A stretch of 6,614 nt of DNA from NCBI GenBank assembly GCA_002454015.1, contig DKIB01000069.1, forward strand, positions 1 to 6,614, written 5' to 3'. Position numbers and translations under genes: made by a program. This DNA comes from Proteobacteria bacterium UBA6729. Its GTDB lineage: Bacteria; Pseudomonadota; Gammaproteobacteria; Porifericomitales; Porifericomitaceae. The notes under the pieces are model-generated. The model had not been told where the DNA came from. It did not search any database and was given only the letters and a program-made list of their open reading frames with translations. This document shows positions 1-6,614 of this stretch, in pieces (the stretch's first letter is position 1; each line of letters begins with the position of its first letter).

Positions 1-160
1 TTGGCGCACTCCATCCATAGTGGGCGTTGTAGTTGGCTTGTGGGGCATGTCAAGCCCCCTGTCCAACGACAGTGAACCTGAAGGGGTCTGAACGGGCCAG
101 GAGGTGTGTCCATGCAAACCCGTGAGTTGCGGACTCTGGGCCAGACCCGTCTTCAGGGAG
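1..160. other. Non-coding left edge with no gene identified
   Basis: No supported gene lies here. A weak inverted repeat, GGGGC-atgtcaa-GCCCC, spans 42-58 without a T-tract. On the plus strand, AGGAGGT at 99-105 sits 7 bases before an ATG at 112, resembling a good ribosome binding site. The frame it opens runs through the repeats to 489 but looks arginine-rich and unstructured, and is not called as a gene. Confidence 0.5.
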
Positions 161-472
161 TCAGGACAGGCCATGGAGGTCGCCGGGGCCTGGTGAGGGC
201 GGATGTGGTTGCAGCAGTGCCGGTGTCGACTGAAGGCCCGTTGACAGCGGCGAGTTTGAGTTCGCCGGGGCATCGGTTCCAGGTGGTGCTGTCGGCTCTT
301 GCAACGGCGACTGTTGAACCGGGGCCGCCCCGGGTGCAGGACATACGGAGGCAATCAGGCGAGCCCGGGGCATCGATCCCGGGGGTGTTGTCGGCTCCTG
401 CAACAGCGACGGTTGGACCGGGGCCGCCCCGGGTGCGAGACGCGCAGGGGCATGGCAGGCGGGCCCGTGGCT
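161..472 (-). other. Stop-free, proline-rich extension in the peptidase frame after its TGA
   Basis: Immediately after the peptidase stop (TGA at 475-473) the same frame continues without a stop for 103 codons to a TGA at 163-161. The conceptual translation is rich in Pro, Ala, Ser and Gln. It contains two copies of a unit with the shared core APGAAPVQ, followed by L-Q-E-P-T-x-P-P-G. Between the copies, 4 of 7 substitutions before the first indel fall at third codon positions and are synonymous (GTC/GTT, CAG/CAA, CCC/CCA, CCG/CCT). There is no ribosome binding site or obvious start of its own. It could be a former C-terminal tail cut off by a new stop, a readthrough extension, or chance openness of GC-rich DNA. 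Confidence 0.3.
263..437. repeat. Two copies of a diverged 99-bp tandem repeat with GC-rich palindromes
   Basis: The block at about 264-337 recurs at about 363-436 with a net offset of 99 bp. Most bases match; differences are scattered substitutions plus two single-base indels that cancel. Each copy ends in the same perfect inverted repeat, CCGGGGC-C-GCCCCGG (319-333 and 418-432). The second copy also has two CCCGGG hexamers, at 364-369 and 378-383, that can pair around an 8-base loop. No T-tract follows the palindromes on the minus strand, so intrinsic termination of the peptidase transcript is not clearly supported. A possible partial older copy near 181 is too degenerate to claim. Confidence 0.75.
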
Positions 473-2785
473 TCAGAGTCCGAGGGTAAAGTTGAGCAGT
501 GTGCTGAGGTCTGCCCGGGCACGGCGGTGGCCAGGCTGATGCGACCACACGGTGCCCAGGGTGAGCTCGCCACCAGCCAGTGTGGTGGTCCAGTGCAGGG
601 CCAGATCCAGCTGCCTGCCTGCGGGAGACAGTGAGAGGTGATGCTGCTCATACAGCACGGTGCCGCCAGGCGTGCGACCGGTGGGCAGCTGTAGCTGCAA
701 GCCGCCGTGCTCCACCCGCACCGGTTGCTGCAGGGCGAGCTGCAGGGTGCCGTTGTACACCCCCTGACGCTGCAGGGAGAGCGACCAGCCGCTGCTGAGC
801 AGGGGACCTGCCGCCTGCAACAGCGGCCCGTCCACGGCAGGCCAGGCCACCCCCAGTTCGGCGGCGAGTGCGGTACGCCAGGGGCCGCTGTCCAGTCCAC
901 CGCTGAATCCGGCGATGAGGCTGTTTCCGCCAAGGTTGCCGAATGCCCCGGAGGAACGCATCTGCAACAGGCTGTCTGACTCGTCCAGCCAGCCGAGTCC
1001 CAGGCCGAAGCCGGGGGTGGGAGTCCAGGCCACCCCCAGCCCCTGCATACCACCAGCGGATGCAAAGGCAGTAATCGCAAGCGTTTGCGTGGACCCGCGA
1101 TAGGCCTGCAGCGGACTGAAGTGAGAACCCCGGGCCGATGGGACGGAGGCAGCCCGGGTCCAGTCCGCCACACTGCTCTGCAGGGCCGGTGGGTGGGCAG
1201 GCAGGTCCCGTACAAAGCGGGTCGCATCCATCCAGAACGGTGCACCCAGACTGTCAAATACTGCCAGTTCACGGCCTGCCAGTGCCTGCAGCAATGCATC
1301 CCCGGTGGCCCCACCACCCCGCAGCAGACTGCCCGCTACCGGGAGACCGGTATGGACCTGTACACCGCCGGTGGTCAATGTCCCCACCGGGGCCGCGGCC
1401 GTATCCAGATTGATCATGCCCCGTCCGTAGAGGGAGGACAGTTCGCAGTTTGAGCGGTCCCCATCAATGTCCAGGTGTGCGGGGCACTCGGCCCCCGGCG
1501 GGACCGGGTCCGGGGTTACCTCTGCCGTCTGATAGAGACGGTCCAGCAGTTGTACATTGCTGAGATCACCCCTGAAGGCATGCTCCAGCAGGGCCAGACC
1601 GCCGGATACATGGGGGGCTGCAAAGGAAGTGCCATTGACACCACGCACGCCACGTGCGCCCGGGGTCGGGGGGTCCTCGTCCAGGTCGGGACCATAGTAG
1701 AGCACGGGTACACCCGCCCCGGGGGCGGCGAGGCACCATCTGGCTGCAACTCCGCAGCGGTTGGAAAAGGCGGCGATACGCCGATCCCGATCCACGGCGA
1801 CCACCGCCACCCAGTTATCGCGCAGTTCTGCAATGTGTACCGGCAGGCCTGCCAACAGCTCGGGGGAAGTCGCCCGAAAATGGTTGGCTGTGTGCACTGT
1901 GCTGTTGCCTTCACAATGCCTTGTACCCGCGATGCAGCCACCCCCGAAACCGTTGGCATTGCCGGCGGCTACCACATGGACGAACTGCTCGCCATCAGCC
2001 GTACGAAACTCTGCCCGTATGAACAGGGCGGCGAGTAACCGCAGTGACGCTTCGGTGTAATCCTCGATCAGACCGTGTTGCCCGAAGCTGAGGTTGATGG
2101 CATTCGGCAGGACGGGGTTGTCGATGGGGACCGGCAGCGGGGGGGTGAACGTAATGCGCCTGGGCTTGAGTGGTACCCTGGCCAGGACCCGGGCCAGATA
2201 GTTGCCATAGCCTTGCAATTGATCCACGCCGATGGGCGTGTAGGGTCTGGTCACATCGGCGCTGCCCAGTGGCAGGGCAATGACACTGACTACCGCACCG
2301 GGCGCCACGCCCAGCACATCATTCTCTTCAAGATCATAGCGGGCTGATATCACCCCGGTCACGGCGGTGCCGTGTGAGAATTCATCTCCCTGCTCATCCT
2401 GCCCCGAGCGGAAGAACAGATCCTCGAGCACCAGACTCTCCGGAAGGTCGGGGTGTTCCCGATCCACCCCGGTATCCACGATGACTACATAGCCACCGAT
2501 ACCGGGCGGCAGAAAGCGACCCTCCTGGTCTTGCCCATCACGTGCCCGGATGCGTGCAAAGGCCCTGCTGGCGCCGATTGCGTCCAGACCCCATTGCAGC
2601 CTGTAATCATCGCGTGCCTCAACCGGAATCAGTGGGGGCTCCACAACCGGAGTCGGCAGGGGGTCCACAATCGGAACCAGCAGGGGGTCCACCAATATGC
2701 CAGCCGCTGGTGTGCCCGCACCATCCCCTCCCGCACAGGCAGACAGCAGGGGCACCCCGACCATGACCAGTACCCATCGGGACAC
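473..2785 (-). CDS. Lipobox-bearing S8 (subtilisin) serine peptidase with barrel-like C-terminal region
   Basis: Predicted exported subtilisin of 770 residues. A short hydrophobic signal ends in the lipobox LSAC (14-17), so Cys17 should be lipidated; Ala at +2 favours outer-membrane sorting under the E. coli Lol rule. Three 8-residue proline-rich repeats follow (32-55). The catalytic domain spans about 65-465: Asp104 in VIVDTGVD, His138 in FSHGTAV, oxyanion Asn276 in VVAAGN, and Ser387 in NGTSFAAPHVSGG. Six cysteines (284, 291, 344, 351, 434, 447) may form disulfides. Residues about 560-770 are Gly- and aromatic-rich with alternating strands, including a QPVRVEHGGLQLQLPTGRTP stretch (687-706) typical of C-terminal regions of secreted S8 peptidases; the chain ends NFTLGL, not in an aromatic residue. 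The start is GTG at 2785, 5 bp after waaA; the ATG at codon 8 would leave too short a signal peptide. The architecture recalls NalP/SphB1, but the substrate is unknown. Confidence 0.92.
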   Translation of the reverse strand: MSRWVLVMVGVPLLSACAGGDGAGTPAAGILVDPLLVPIVDPLPTPVVEPPLIPVEARDDYRLQWGLDAIGASRAFARIRARDGQDQEGRFLPPGIGGYVVIVDTGVDREHPDLPESLVLEDLFFRSGQDEQGDEFSHGTAVTGVISARYDLEENDVLGVAPGAVVSVIALPLGSADVTRPYTPIGVDQLQGYGNYLARVLARVPLKPRRITFTPPLPVPIDNPVLPNAINLSFGQHGLIEDYTEASLRLLAALFIRAEFRTADGEQFVHVVAAGNANGFGGGCIAGTRHCEGNSTVHTANHFRATSPELLAGLPVHIAELRDNWVAVVAVDRDRRIAAFSNRCGVAARWCLAAPGAGVPVLYYGPDLDEDPPTPGARGVRGVNGTSFAAPHVSGGLALLEHAFRGDLSNVQLLDRLYQTAEVTPDPVPPGAECPAHLDIDGDRSNCELSSLYGRGMINLDTAAAPVGTLTTGGVQVHTGLPVAGSLLRGGGATGDALLQALAGRELAVFDSLGAPFWMDATRFVRDLPAHPPALQSSVADWTRAASVPSARGSHFSPLQAYRGSTQTLAITAFASAGGMQGLGVAWTPTPGFGLGLGWLDESDSLLQMRSSGAFGNLGGNSLIAGFSGGLDSGPWRTALAAELGVAWPAVDGPLLQAAGPLLSSGWSLSLQRQGVYNGTLQLALQQPVRVEHGGLQLQLPTGRTPGGTVLYEQHHLSLSPAGRQLDLALHWTTTLAGGELTLGTVWSHQPGHRRARADLSTLLNFTLGL
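2621..2692 (-). repeat. Three tandem 24-bp units encoding a proline-rich 8-residue repeat
   Basis: Three head-to-tail 24-bp units (2692-2669, 2668-2645, 2644-2621) lie in frame within the peptidase gene. They encode VDPLLVPI, VDPLPTPV and VEPPLIPV. The units differ at several bases but keep the V-[DE]-P frame, so it is a diverged coding repeat. It sits between the lipidated cysteine and the catalytic domain, so it probably forms an extended tether that holds the protease away from the membrane. Confidence 0.85.
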
Positions 2786-2790
2786 TGATA

Positions 2791-4086
2791 TCAGTCCGGT
2801 AACCAGGGGGCCAGGTCGTCCAGCAGCCGCAGGGTGCTGCCACGGTTGGCATGGATCACCTGCCGCCCGCGACGACCGGCAGCGGTGCGCAGCTCCGCAT
2901 CAGACAACCACTGTGACAGGTTGGACATCAGTTGACCGGTGTCCTGCACGATGCGGGCGGCACCGACCTCTACCAGGGCCTCCACGGCATCACAAAAGTT
3001 GTGGTAATGCCGACCGATCAATATCGGTATCCCCAGCGCTGCGGGTTCCAGCACATTATGCCCACCGTGCGGTACCAGACTGCCCCCCACGAAGACCACC
3101 TCGGTGGCCCCGCAGAACGGCAGCAGTTCGCCCAGGGTGTCCAGTATGTACACGGCATCGCCCTCCCCCGGCCGCTGGCCGAGACTGCGCCGCGCCACGT
3201 TGGTGAAGCCCTCGCGCCTGCACAGCTGCAACACCGCCTCGGCACGCACCGGATGGCGGGGGGCCAGGATCAACAACAGCTGCGGATGCTCGCTGCGAAC
3301 CCGCTGCAGGACACGCAACAACATCGCCTCCTCCCCCTCGTGCGTACTGGCCGCCAACCAGGCTGGACGGTGACGCAGCAGTTCCCGCCGGATGTGGATC
3401 ACGCGATCATCCAGCTCCGCAGGCAACTCCAGATCAAACTTCAGGTTGCCGGGCACCCGCACCTGCTCTGCAGACACCCCCAGGTTGCGAAAGCGTCCGG
3501 CATCCAACTCACTCTGGGCGGCCACCAGGCACAGCCGACTGAGCAGGGGTCGAAACAGGGTGGACAGCAGTTGATAGCCCCGCCAGGAACGTGCCGAGAC
3601 GCGGGCGTTGATCAGGGCAACGGGAATGTTCCGGGCATGACAGGCCGCAAACAGCGTCGGCCAGATCTCGTTCTCGGCCACCAGCGCGAGTGTGGGACGC
3701 AGCTGCCCCAGAAAACGGCGCACCGCATACGGTGCATCAAAGGGCAGGAAGGAGTGTGCGATGGTGTCACCCCACAGGGCGCGAATCGTGCTGATCCCGC
3801 CCGGTGTGGTGGTGGTAAGGTACAGGCATTCCGTCGGCAGCACTGCGCGCAACCGCCGTATCAGTGGGGCCAGTGATCGAAGTTCCCCTACGGAGACCGC
3901 ATGCAGCCAGATACGCACATCACGGGGCGTGGCAGCCGGCCGGACGGTGGTTTGCCCCAGGCGCTGTCGCCAACCCTGCAGATAGGCCGGGTCGCGCAGG
4001 CCACACCATGCCAGACGCAGATACGCCAGAGGCAGCAACAGCGTGGCGATGATGGCATAGCCTCCCAGCCAGAACTTATGTGGCAT
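2791..4086 (-). CDS. waaA: 3-deoxy-D-manno-octulosonic acid (Kdo) transferase, GT30 family
   Basis: Transfers Kdo from CMP-Kdo to the lipid A precursor at the cytoplasmic face of the inner membrane, the first step of LPS core assembly (also called kdtA). The ATG at 4086 gives 431 residues (E. coli enzyme about 425) and begins with an N-terminal membrane anchor (about residues 5-27). The frame is open 60 codons further upstream, but that part only shadows leuD. Family motifs: [10 protein letters not shown] (59-68) with the putative catalytic base Glu68; AENEIWP (137-143), usually [19 protein letters not shown] (160-171); GNLKFD (213-218); ASTHEGEE (246-253); APRHPVRAE (275-283); and the nucleotide-binding [19 protein letters not shown] (334-352). 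These mark a complete GT-B enzyme. Whether it is mono- or bifunctional cannot be told. The start overlaps leuD by 11 bp and the stop is 5 bp before the peptidase gene. Confidence 0.96.
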   Translation of the reverse strand: MPHKFWLGGYAIIATLLLPLAYLRLAWCGLRDPAYLQGWRQRLGQTTVRPAATPRDVRIWLHAVSVGELRSLAPLIRRLRAVLPTECLYLTTTTPGGISTIRALWGDTIAHSFLPFDAPYAVRRFLGQLRPTLALVAENEIWPTLFAACHARNIPVALINARVSARSWRGYQLLSTLFRPLLSRLCLVAAQSELDAGRFRNLGVSAEQVRVPGNLKFDLELPAELDDRVIHIRRELLRHRPAWLAASTHEGEEAMLLRVLQRVRSEHPQLLLILAPRHPVRAEAVLQLCRREGFTNVARRSLGQRPGEGDAVYILDTLGELLPFCGATEVVFVGGSLVPHGGHNVLEPAALGIPILIGRHYHNFCDAVEALVEVGAARIVQDTGQLMSNLSQWLSDAELRTAAGRRGRQVIHANRGSTLRLLDDLAPWLPD

Positions 4087-4729
4087 CGGGGAACAACCAG
4101 GGCACCTGCACACTGCGCCGCTGCTCATAGGCACGAATGACCTCCCTGTGCCGGAGGATCTCACCGATGCGGTCCAGACCATGCAACAAGCGACGGCGCA
4201 CCACCGCATCCAGCGCAAAGCTGTGCTCATGACCGGCAGGATCGACCAGCCGTTGTTGACTGACATCGACCGTCAGACTATAGCCCTGCTGCGCCTGAAC
4301 CCCGGCAAACAGCGACTCCACCACGGCGACCTCCAGACGAATCAGCAGCAGGCCATTGTTGTCTGCGTTGGTAGCAAAGATATCCGCAAAGCTCGGGGCC
4401 ACCACGGCACGGAAACCGTATTCCTGCAACGCCCATACCGCATGCTCACGGGATGAACCACAGCCGAAGTTTTCACGCGTCAGCAGAATCCTGGCATTGC
4501 GGTAACGCGACTGGTTAAGGACAAAGTCCGGGTTCTGGCGACGCTTGCCATGATCATCACCCGGTTCACCAGCATCCAGATAACGCCATTCGTCAAACAG
4601 CACCGCACCAAAACCGGTGCGGCGGATCGATTTCAGATACTGCTTGGGAACGATGGCATCGGTGTCCACATTGGGGCGATCCAGCGGCGCCACACAAGCA
4701 CTGAATCGGGTTACTGCAGAGGCTGGCAT
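4076..4729 (-). CDS. leuD: 3-isopropylmalate dehydratase small subunit LeuD
   Basis: Small swivelling-domain subunit of isopropylmalate isomerase, which completes the LeuC active site and contributes to substrate recognition. The product is 217 residues, normal for the proteobacterial LeuD family (about 200-217). Motifs seen: [19 protein letters not shown] (15-33), [13 protein letters not shown] (38-50), [16 protein letters not shown] (86-101), a [15 protein letters not shown] segment (114-128), and a C-terminal helix with [12 protein letters not shown] and RAYEQRR (181-205). The ATG at 4729 lies 2 bp after the leuC TAA, so the two are almost certainly co-translated; no strong ribosome binding site precedes it. 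The 3' end overlaps the waaA start by 11 bp. leuB, which often follows leuD in proteobacteria, is absent here. Confidence 0.97.
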   Translation of the reverse strand: MPASAVTRFSACVAPLDRPNVDTDAIVPKQYLKSIRRTGFGAVLFDEWRYLDAGEPGDDHGKRRQNPDFVLNQSRYRNARILLTRENFGCGSSREHAVWALQEYGFRAVVAPSFADIFATNADNNGLLLIRLEVAVVESLFAGVQAQQGYSLTVDVSQQRLVDPAGHEHSFALDAVVRRRLLHGLDRIGEILRHREVIRAYEQRRSVQVPWLFPDAT

Positions 4730-4731
4730 GA

Positions 4732-6126
4732 TTACAGAAACTCGCGCACATCCACGAAGTGCCCGGCCACCGCTGCCGCCGCCGCCATCGCCGGACTGAG
4801 CAGATGGGTGCGCCCACCCCGCCCCTGACGTCCCTCAAAGTTGCGGTTGGAGGTGGACGCGCAACGTTCACCGGGCTGCAGCCGGTCCGGATTCATCCCC
4901 AGACACATGGAACAACCCGGCTCACGCCATTCAAAGCCTGCATCCACAAAGAGCTGCGCCAGACCCTCCTGCTCCGCTTGCAGGCGCACCGGTACTGACC
5001 CCGGCACCACCATGGCCTGACGGATGTTGGCAGCCACGCGCCGCCCCTGCACCACCTGTGCCGCCGCACGCAGATCGGCAATGCGGGCATTGGTGCAGGA
5101 GCCGATAAACACCTTGTCCGGTCGCAGCTCCTGCATCGGGGTGCCGGGCGCAAGCCCCATGTATTCCAGGGCGTGTTGCATGTGGGTACGCTGCGGTCCC
5201 TGTGGAAGCTCCGCCGGGTCAGGCACCCGGTCATGTATGGACACCACCATCTCCGGGTTGGTGCCCCAGGTGAGCTGTGGTGCCAGGGTCCGGGCATCCA
5301 TACAGAACTCGCGGGCAAAGTGCGCCCCGGGGTCCGGCACCAACTGTCGCCAGGCGTCCACCGCAGCCTCCCAGGCAGCACCGGTGGGTGCCAGCGGGCG
5401 TCCACGCACATAGTCAACAGTGACATCGTCCACTGCCACCATCCCGGCACGGGCTCCCGACTCTATGCTCATATTGCACAGGGTCATGCGCCCCTCCATG
5501 TCCAGCCCGCGCACCGCCGAACCGGCGTACTCAATCACATGACCGGTACCCCCCGCTGTACCCATACGACCGATCAGCGCCAACGCCAGGTCCTTTGCCC
5601 CTACACCCGGACCGAAGTTGCCCTCCACCTGTACACGCATGTTCTGTGCCTTGTGCATGGGCAGGCACTGGGTCGCCAGCACACACTCCACCTCCGAGGT
5701 GCCTATACCAAAGGCCAGTGCGCCCAGGGCCCCGTTGGTGGAGGTATGTGAATCCCCGCAGACGATGCTCATGCCGGGCAGACAGGCCCCCTGCTCCGGC
5801 CCGGTCACATGCACAATGCCCTGGCGAGCATCGCCCAGACGATACAGGGCAATGTCCGCCTGTGCACAGTTGTCCCGCAGGGCCTGAATCTGCTCAATGG
5901 CAGCCGGGTCATGCATCTCACGGTCCGCAGTAGTGGGAACTATATGGTCTTCCACCGCCAGAATGCGCCCGGCACGCCAGATCTTGCGCCCAGCCAACCG
6001 CAACCCCTCAAAGGCCTGGGGCGAGGTCACCTCATGCACCAGATGCCGATCTATATAGAGCAGGGTTGCACCGTCCTCCAGCTCCATGACCCGGTGCTGT
6101 TCCCAGAGCTTGTCATACAAGGTCAT
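4732..6126 (-). CDS. leuC: 3-isopropylmalate dehydratase (isopropylmalate isomerase) large subunit LeuC
   Basis: Large subunit of the cytoplasmic enzyme that converts 2-isopropylmalate to 3-isopropylmalate in leucine synthesis. It is an aconitase-fold protein with a [4Fe-4S] cluster and works with LeuD. The 464-residue product matches the family length (about 466). The ATG at 6126 was chosen because it gives the classical N-terminus [11 protein letters not shown]; the frame is open further upstream but that part is not LeuC-like. Visible motifs: [17 protein letters not shown] (about 27-43), [18 protein letters not shown] (123-140), and the cluster ligands C344 in IGSCTNAR plus C405 and C408 in [12 protein letters not shown]. 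The C-terminal block [17 protein letters not shown] (422-438) and the alanine-rich [14 protein letters not shown] are canonical. One oddity is Asn131 where most LeuC have His in the S-H-T-x-T-H-G motif. No Shine-Dalgarno sequence is evident before the start. leuD follows after 2 bp. Confidence 0.97.
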   Translation of the reverse strand: MTLYDKLWEQHRVMELEDGATLLYIDRHLVHEVTSPQAFEGLRLAGRKIWRAGRILAVEDHIVPTTADREMHDPAAIEQIQALRDNCAQADIALYRLGDARQGIVHVTGPEQGACLPGMSIVCGDSHTSTNGALGALAFGIGTSEVECVLATQCLPMHKAQNMRVQVEGNFGPGVGAKDLALALIGRMGTAGGTGHVIEYAGSAVRGLDMEGRMTLCNMSIESGARAGMVAVDDVTVDYVRGRPLAPTGAAWEAAVDAWRQLVPDPGAHFAREFCMDARTLAPQLTWGTNPEMVVSIHDRVPDPAELPQGPQRTHMQHALEYMGLAPGTPMQELRPDKVFIGSCTNARIADLRAAAQVVQGRRVAANIRQAMVVPGSVPVRLQAEQEGLAQLFVDAGFEWREPGCSMCLGMNPDRLQPGERCASTSNRNFEGRQGRGGRTHLLSPAMAAAAAVAGHFVDVREFL

Positions 6127-6408
6127 ATTCACAAGTGTATATAGTACCAGCTGGTTGTCCCCATTGCTCCCCTGCAACTTTGCGGGCGGGGCGACCCGGA
6201 CGGCCAGCCTGCAGATGCTCAGGCCGGGGCCTCTGCCGATTCCTGACCGGCAGGACGGGCGGAACCCACACGGCGCAAGGCCTGCGGGCAGTTGGGGGAA
6301 CGCATCCCCGGCAGGGAGATGCCCTGCAGGACAAAAGGCATCACGGTGGTGTGGAGCCCACTGAGCAGATGCAGCCCCAGAGGACTGCGACTGCACGGTA
6401 ATCCGGAC
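6127..6408. other. Intergenic region upstream of leuC
   Basis: This 282-bp GC-rich stretch lies between the barrel gene stop and the leuC start. It contains an inverted repeat, GCAGGG-agatg-CCCTGC at 6311-6327, extendable by two more pairs after one mismatch. No T-tract follows it on the minus strand, so it is not a standard intrinsic terminator. The 30 bases before leuC hold the only AT-rich patch (a tactatatacactt stretch on the minus strand, about 6146-6133), which is the most plausible place for promoter melting. No convincing -35/-10 pair, leucine-codon leader peptide or T-box was found. The leuC frame is open upstream to 6396, but this extension (Cys-, Pro- and Arg-rich) has no LeuC-like sequence and is probably fortuitous. 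Confidence 0.6.
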
Positions 6409-6614
6409 TCAGAAGCGCAACCGGGTGTTGAACAGACCGCTGTGACTCACCGATTCCCCGGTATGATGCCGCTCGGCCTCCAACTCAAACTCCACGCCCG
6501 GCCGCCATTGCAACAGCAATCCTGTACTCCAGCGCTGCGACTCCCCCTGCCACTGCATCCGGCCAAAGGGATTGAACAGCCCGCCACGCACACCCATCCC
6601 GTAGCCCAACTCAC
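6409..6614 (-). CDS. C-terminal fragment of an outer-membrane beta-barrel (autotransporter-like) protein, 5' part outside window
   Basis: The reading frame is open to the window edge, so the gene starts outside. The only in-frame start-like codon near the edge (a TTG at 6609) is not a credible start. The visible 67 residues alternate hydrophobic and polar positions in several short strands (for example TGLLLQW and VEFELEAERH), separated by Gly/Pro turns. They end in the strand GLFNTRLRF with a terminal phenylalanine. A C-terminal aromatic residue on an amphipathic last strand is the signal recognised by the BAM complex. The segment GGLFNPFGRMQW resembles the 'G-L-x-P-[FY]-G' strand common in barrel regions of autotransporter-like surface proteins. 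What I infer is an outer-membrane barrel end; the passenger domain and its function cannot be known from this window. The stop is TGA at 6411-6409, and 282 bp separate it from leuC. Confidence 0.6.
   Translation of the reverse strand, partial: ELGYGMGVRGGLFNPFGRMQWQGESQRWSTGLLLQWRPGVEFELEAERHHTGESVSHSGLFNTRLRF

Noticed and set aside
26..53. Perfect TTGACA on the minus strand at 53-48 with TACAAC 16 bp on, before possible ATGs at 18 and 14
   Set aside because: The -10 box is poor, almost no leader would remain, and the frame leaves the window after a few codons.
263..437. CRISPR array
   Set aside because: There are only two copies, diverged, in continuous tandem and without unique spacers of regular length.
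355..1317. 320-codon minus-strand frame overlapping the peptidase
   Set aside because: It is Trp/Cys/Pro-rich without domains and covers the well-supported peptidase coding frame; it is a shadow frame of GC-rich DNA.
4087..4266. A 60-codon upstream extension of the waaA frame
   Set aside because: It lies inside leuD in another frame, and the ATG at 4086 gives the expected membrane anchor and family length.
5173..5751. 192-codon plus-strand frame opposite leuC
   Set aside because: It is His/Thr/Gly-rich, has no recognisable domain, and is fully antisense to a canonical gene.
6134..6160. Sigma-70-like promoter before leuC (GGGACA, 16 bp, TACACT)
   Set aside because: Each box matches the consensus at only 4 of 6 positions and transcription would begin almost at the start codon, so it is not strong enough to annotate.
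6308..6330. Hairpin GCAGGG/CCCTGC as terminator of the barrel gene
   Set aside because: It lies about 80 bp past the stop and has no T-tract on the minus strand.
6127..6396. A 90-codon upstream extension of the leuC frame
   Set aside because: It has no LeuC features, is rich in Cys/Pro/Arg as expected of random GC-rich DNA, and the internal ATG at 6126 gives the standard N-terminus and length.

Overview
The window looks like a chromosomal segment from a GC-rich Gram-negative bacterium, most probably a gammaproteobacterium. It carries a Kdo transferase gene (lipid A/LPS synthesis), a bacterial-type two-subunit isopropylmalate isomerase whose large subunit closely resembles the enterobacterial form, a lipobox-bearing subtilisin, and the tail of an outer-membrane beta-barrel. 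No genus can be named from the sequence alone. All supported genes are on the minus strand, so the biological order runs from the right end to the left end.

Layout in transcription order: (1) 6614-6409, the last 67 residues of an outer-membrane beta-barrel protein whose body lies outside the window; (2) 6408-6127, an intergenic stretch with a short hairpin and no recognisable gene; (3) 6126-4732 leuC and 4729-4076 leuD, the two subunits of isopropylmalate isomerase; (4) 4086-2791 waaA (kdtA), Kdo transferase; (5) 2785-473, a subtilisin-family (S8) serine peptidase with a lipoprotein signal, a proline-rich 3 x 8-residue repeat and a barrel-like C-terminal region; (6) 472-1, a GC-rich tract containing two copies of a 99-bp repeat with strong palindromes. 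This tract stays open in the peptidase frame for 103 codons after its stop.

The four complete genes are packed as one apparent operon: leuC and leuD are 2 bp apart, leuD and waaA overlap by 11 bp, and waaA and the peptidase gene are 5 bp apart. None has a strong Shine-Dalgarno sequence at its junction, which fits translational coupling. LeuC and LeuD form one enzyme in leucine synthesis. WaaA acts on lipid A at the inner membrane. The peptidase is predicted to be exported and lipid-anchored, probably at the outer membrane. No leuA or leuB is present, and no obvious biochemical link joins the leucine enzymes to the envelope genes. No RNA genes, CRISPR arrays, insertion sequences or phage genes were seen. 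The most unusual parts are the peptidase and the repeat-bearing tract behind it.
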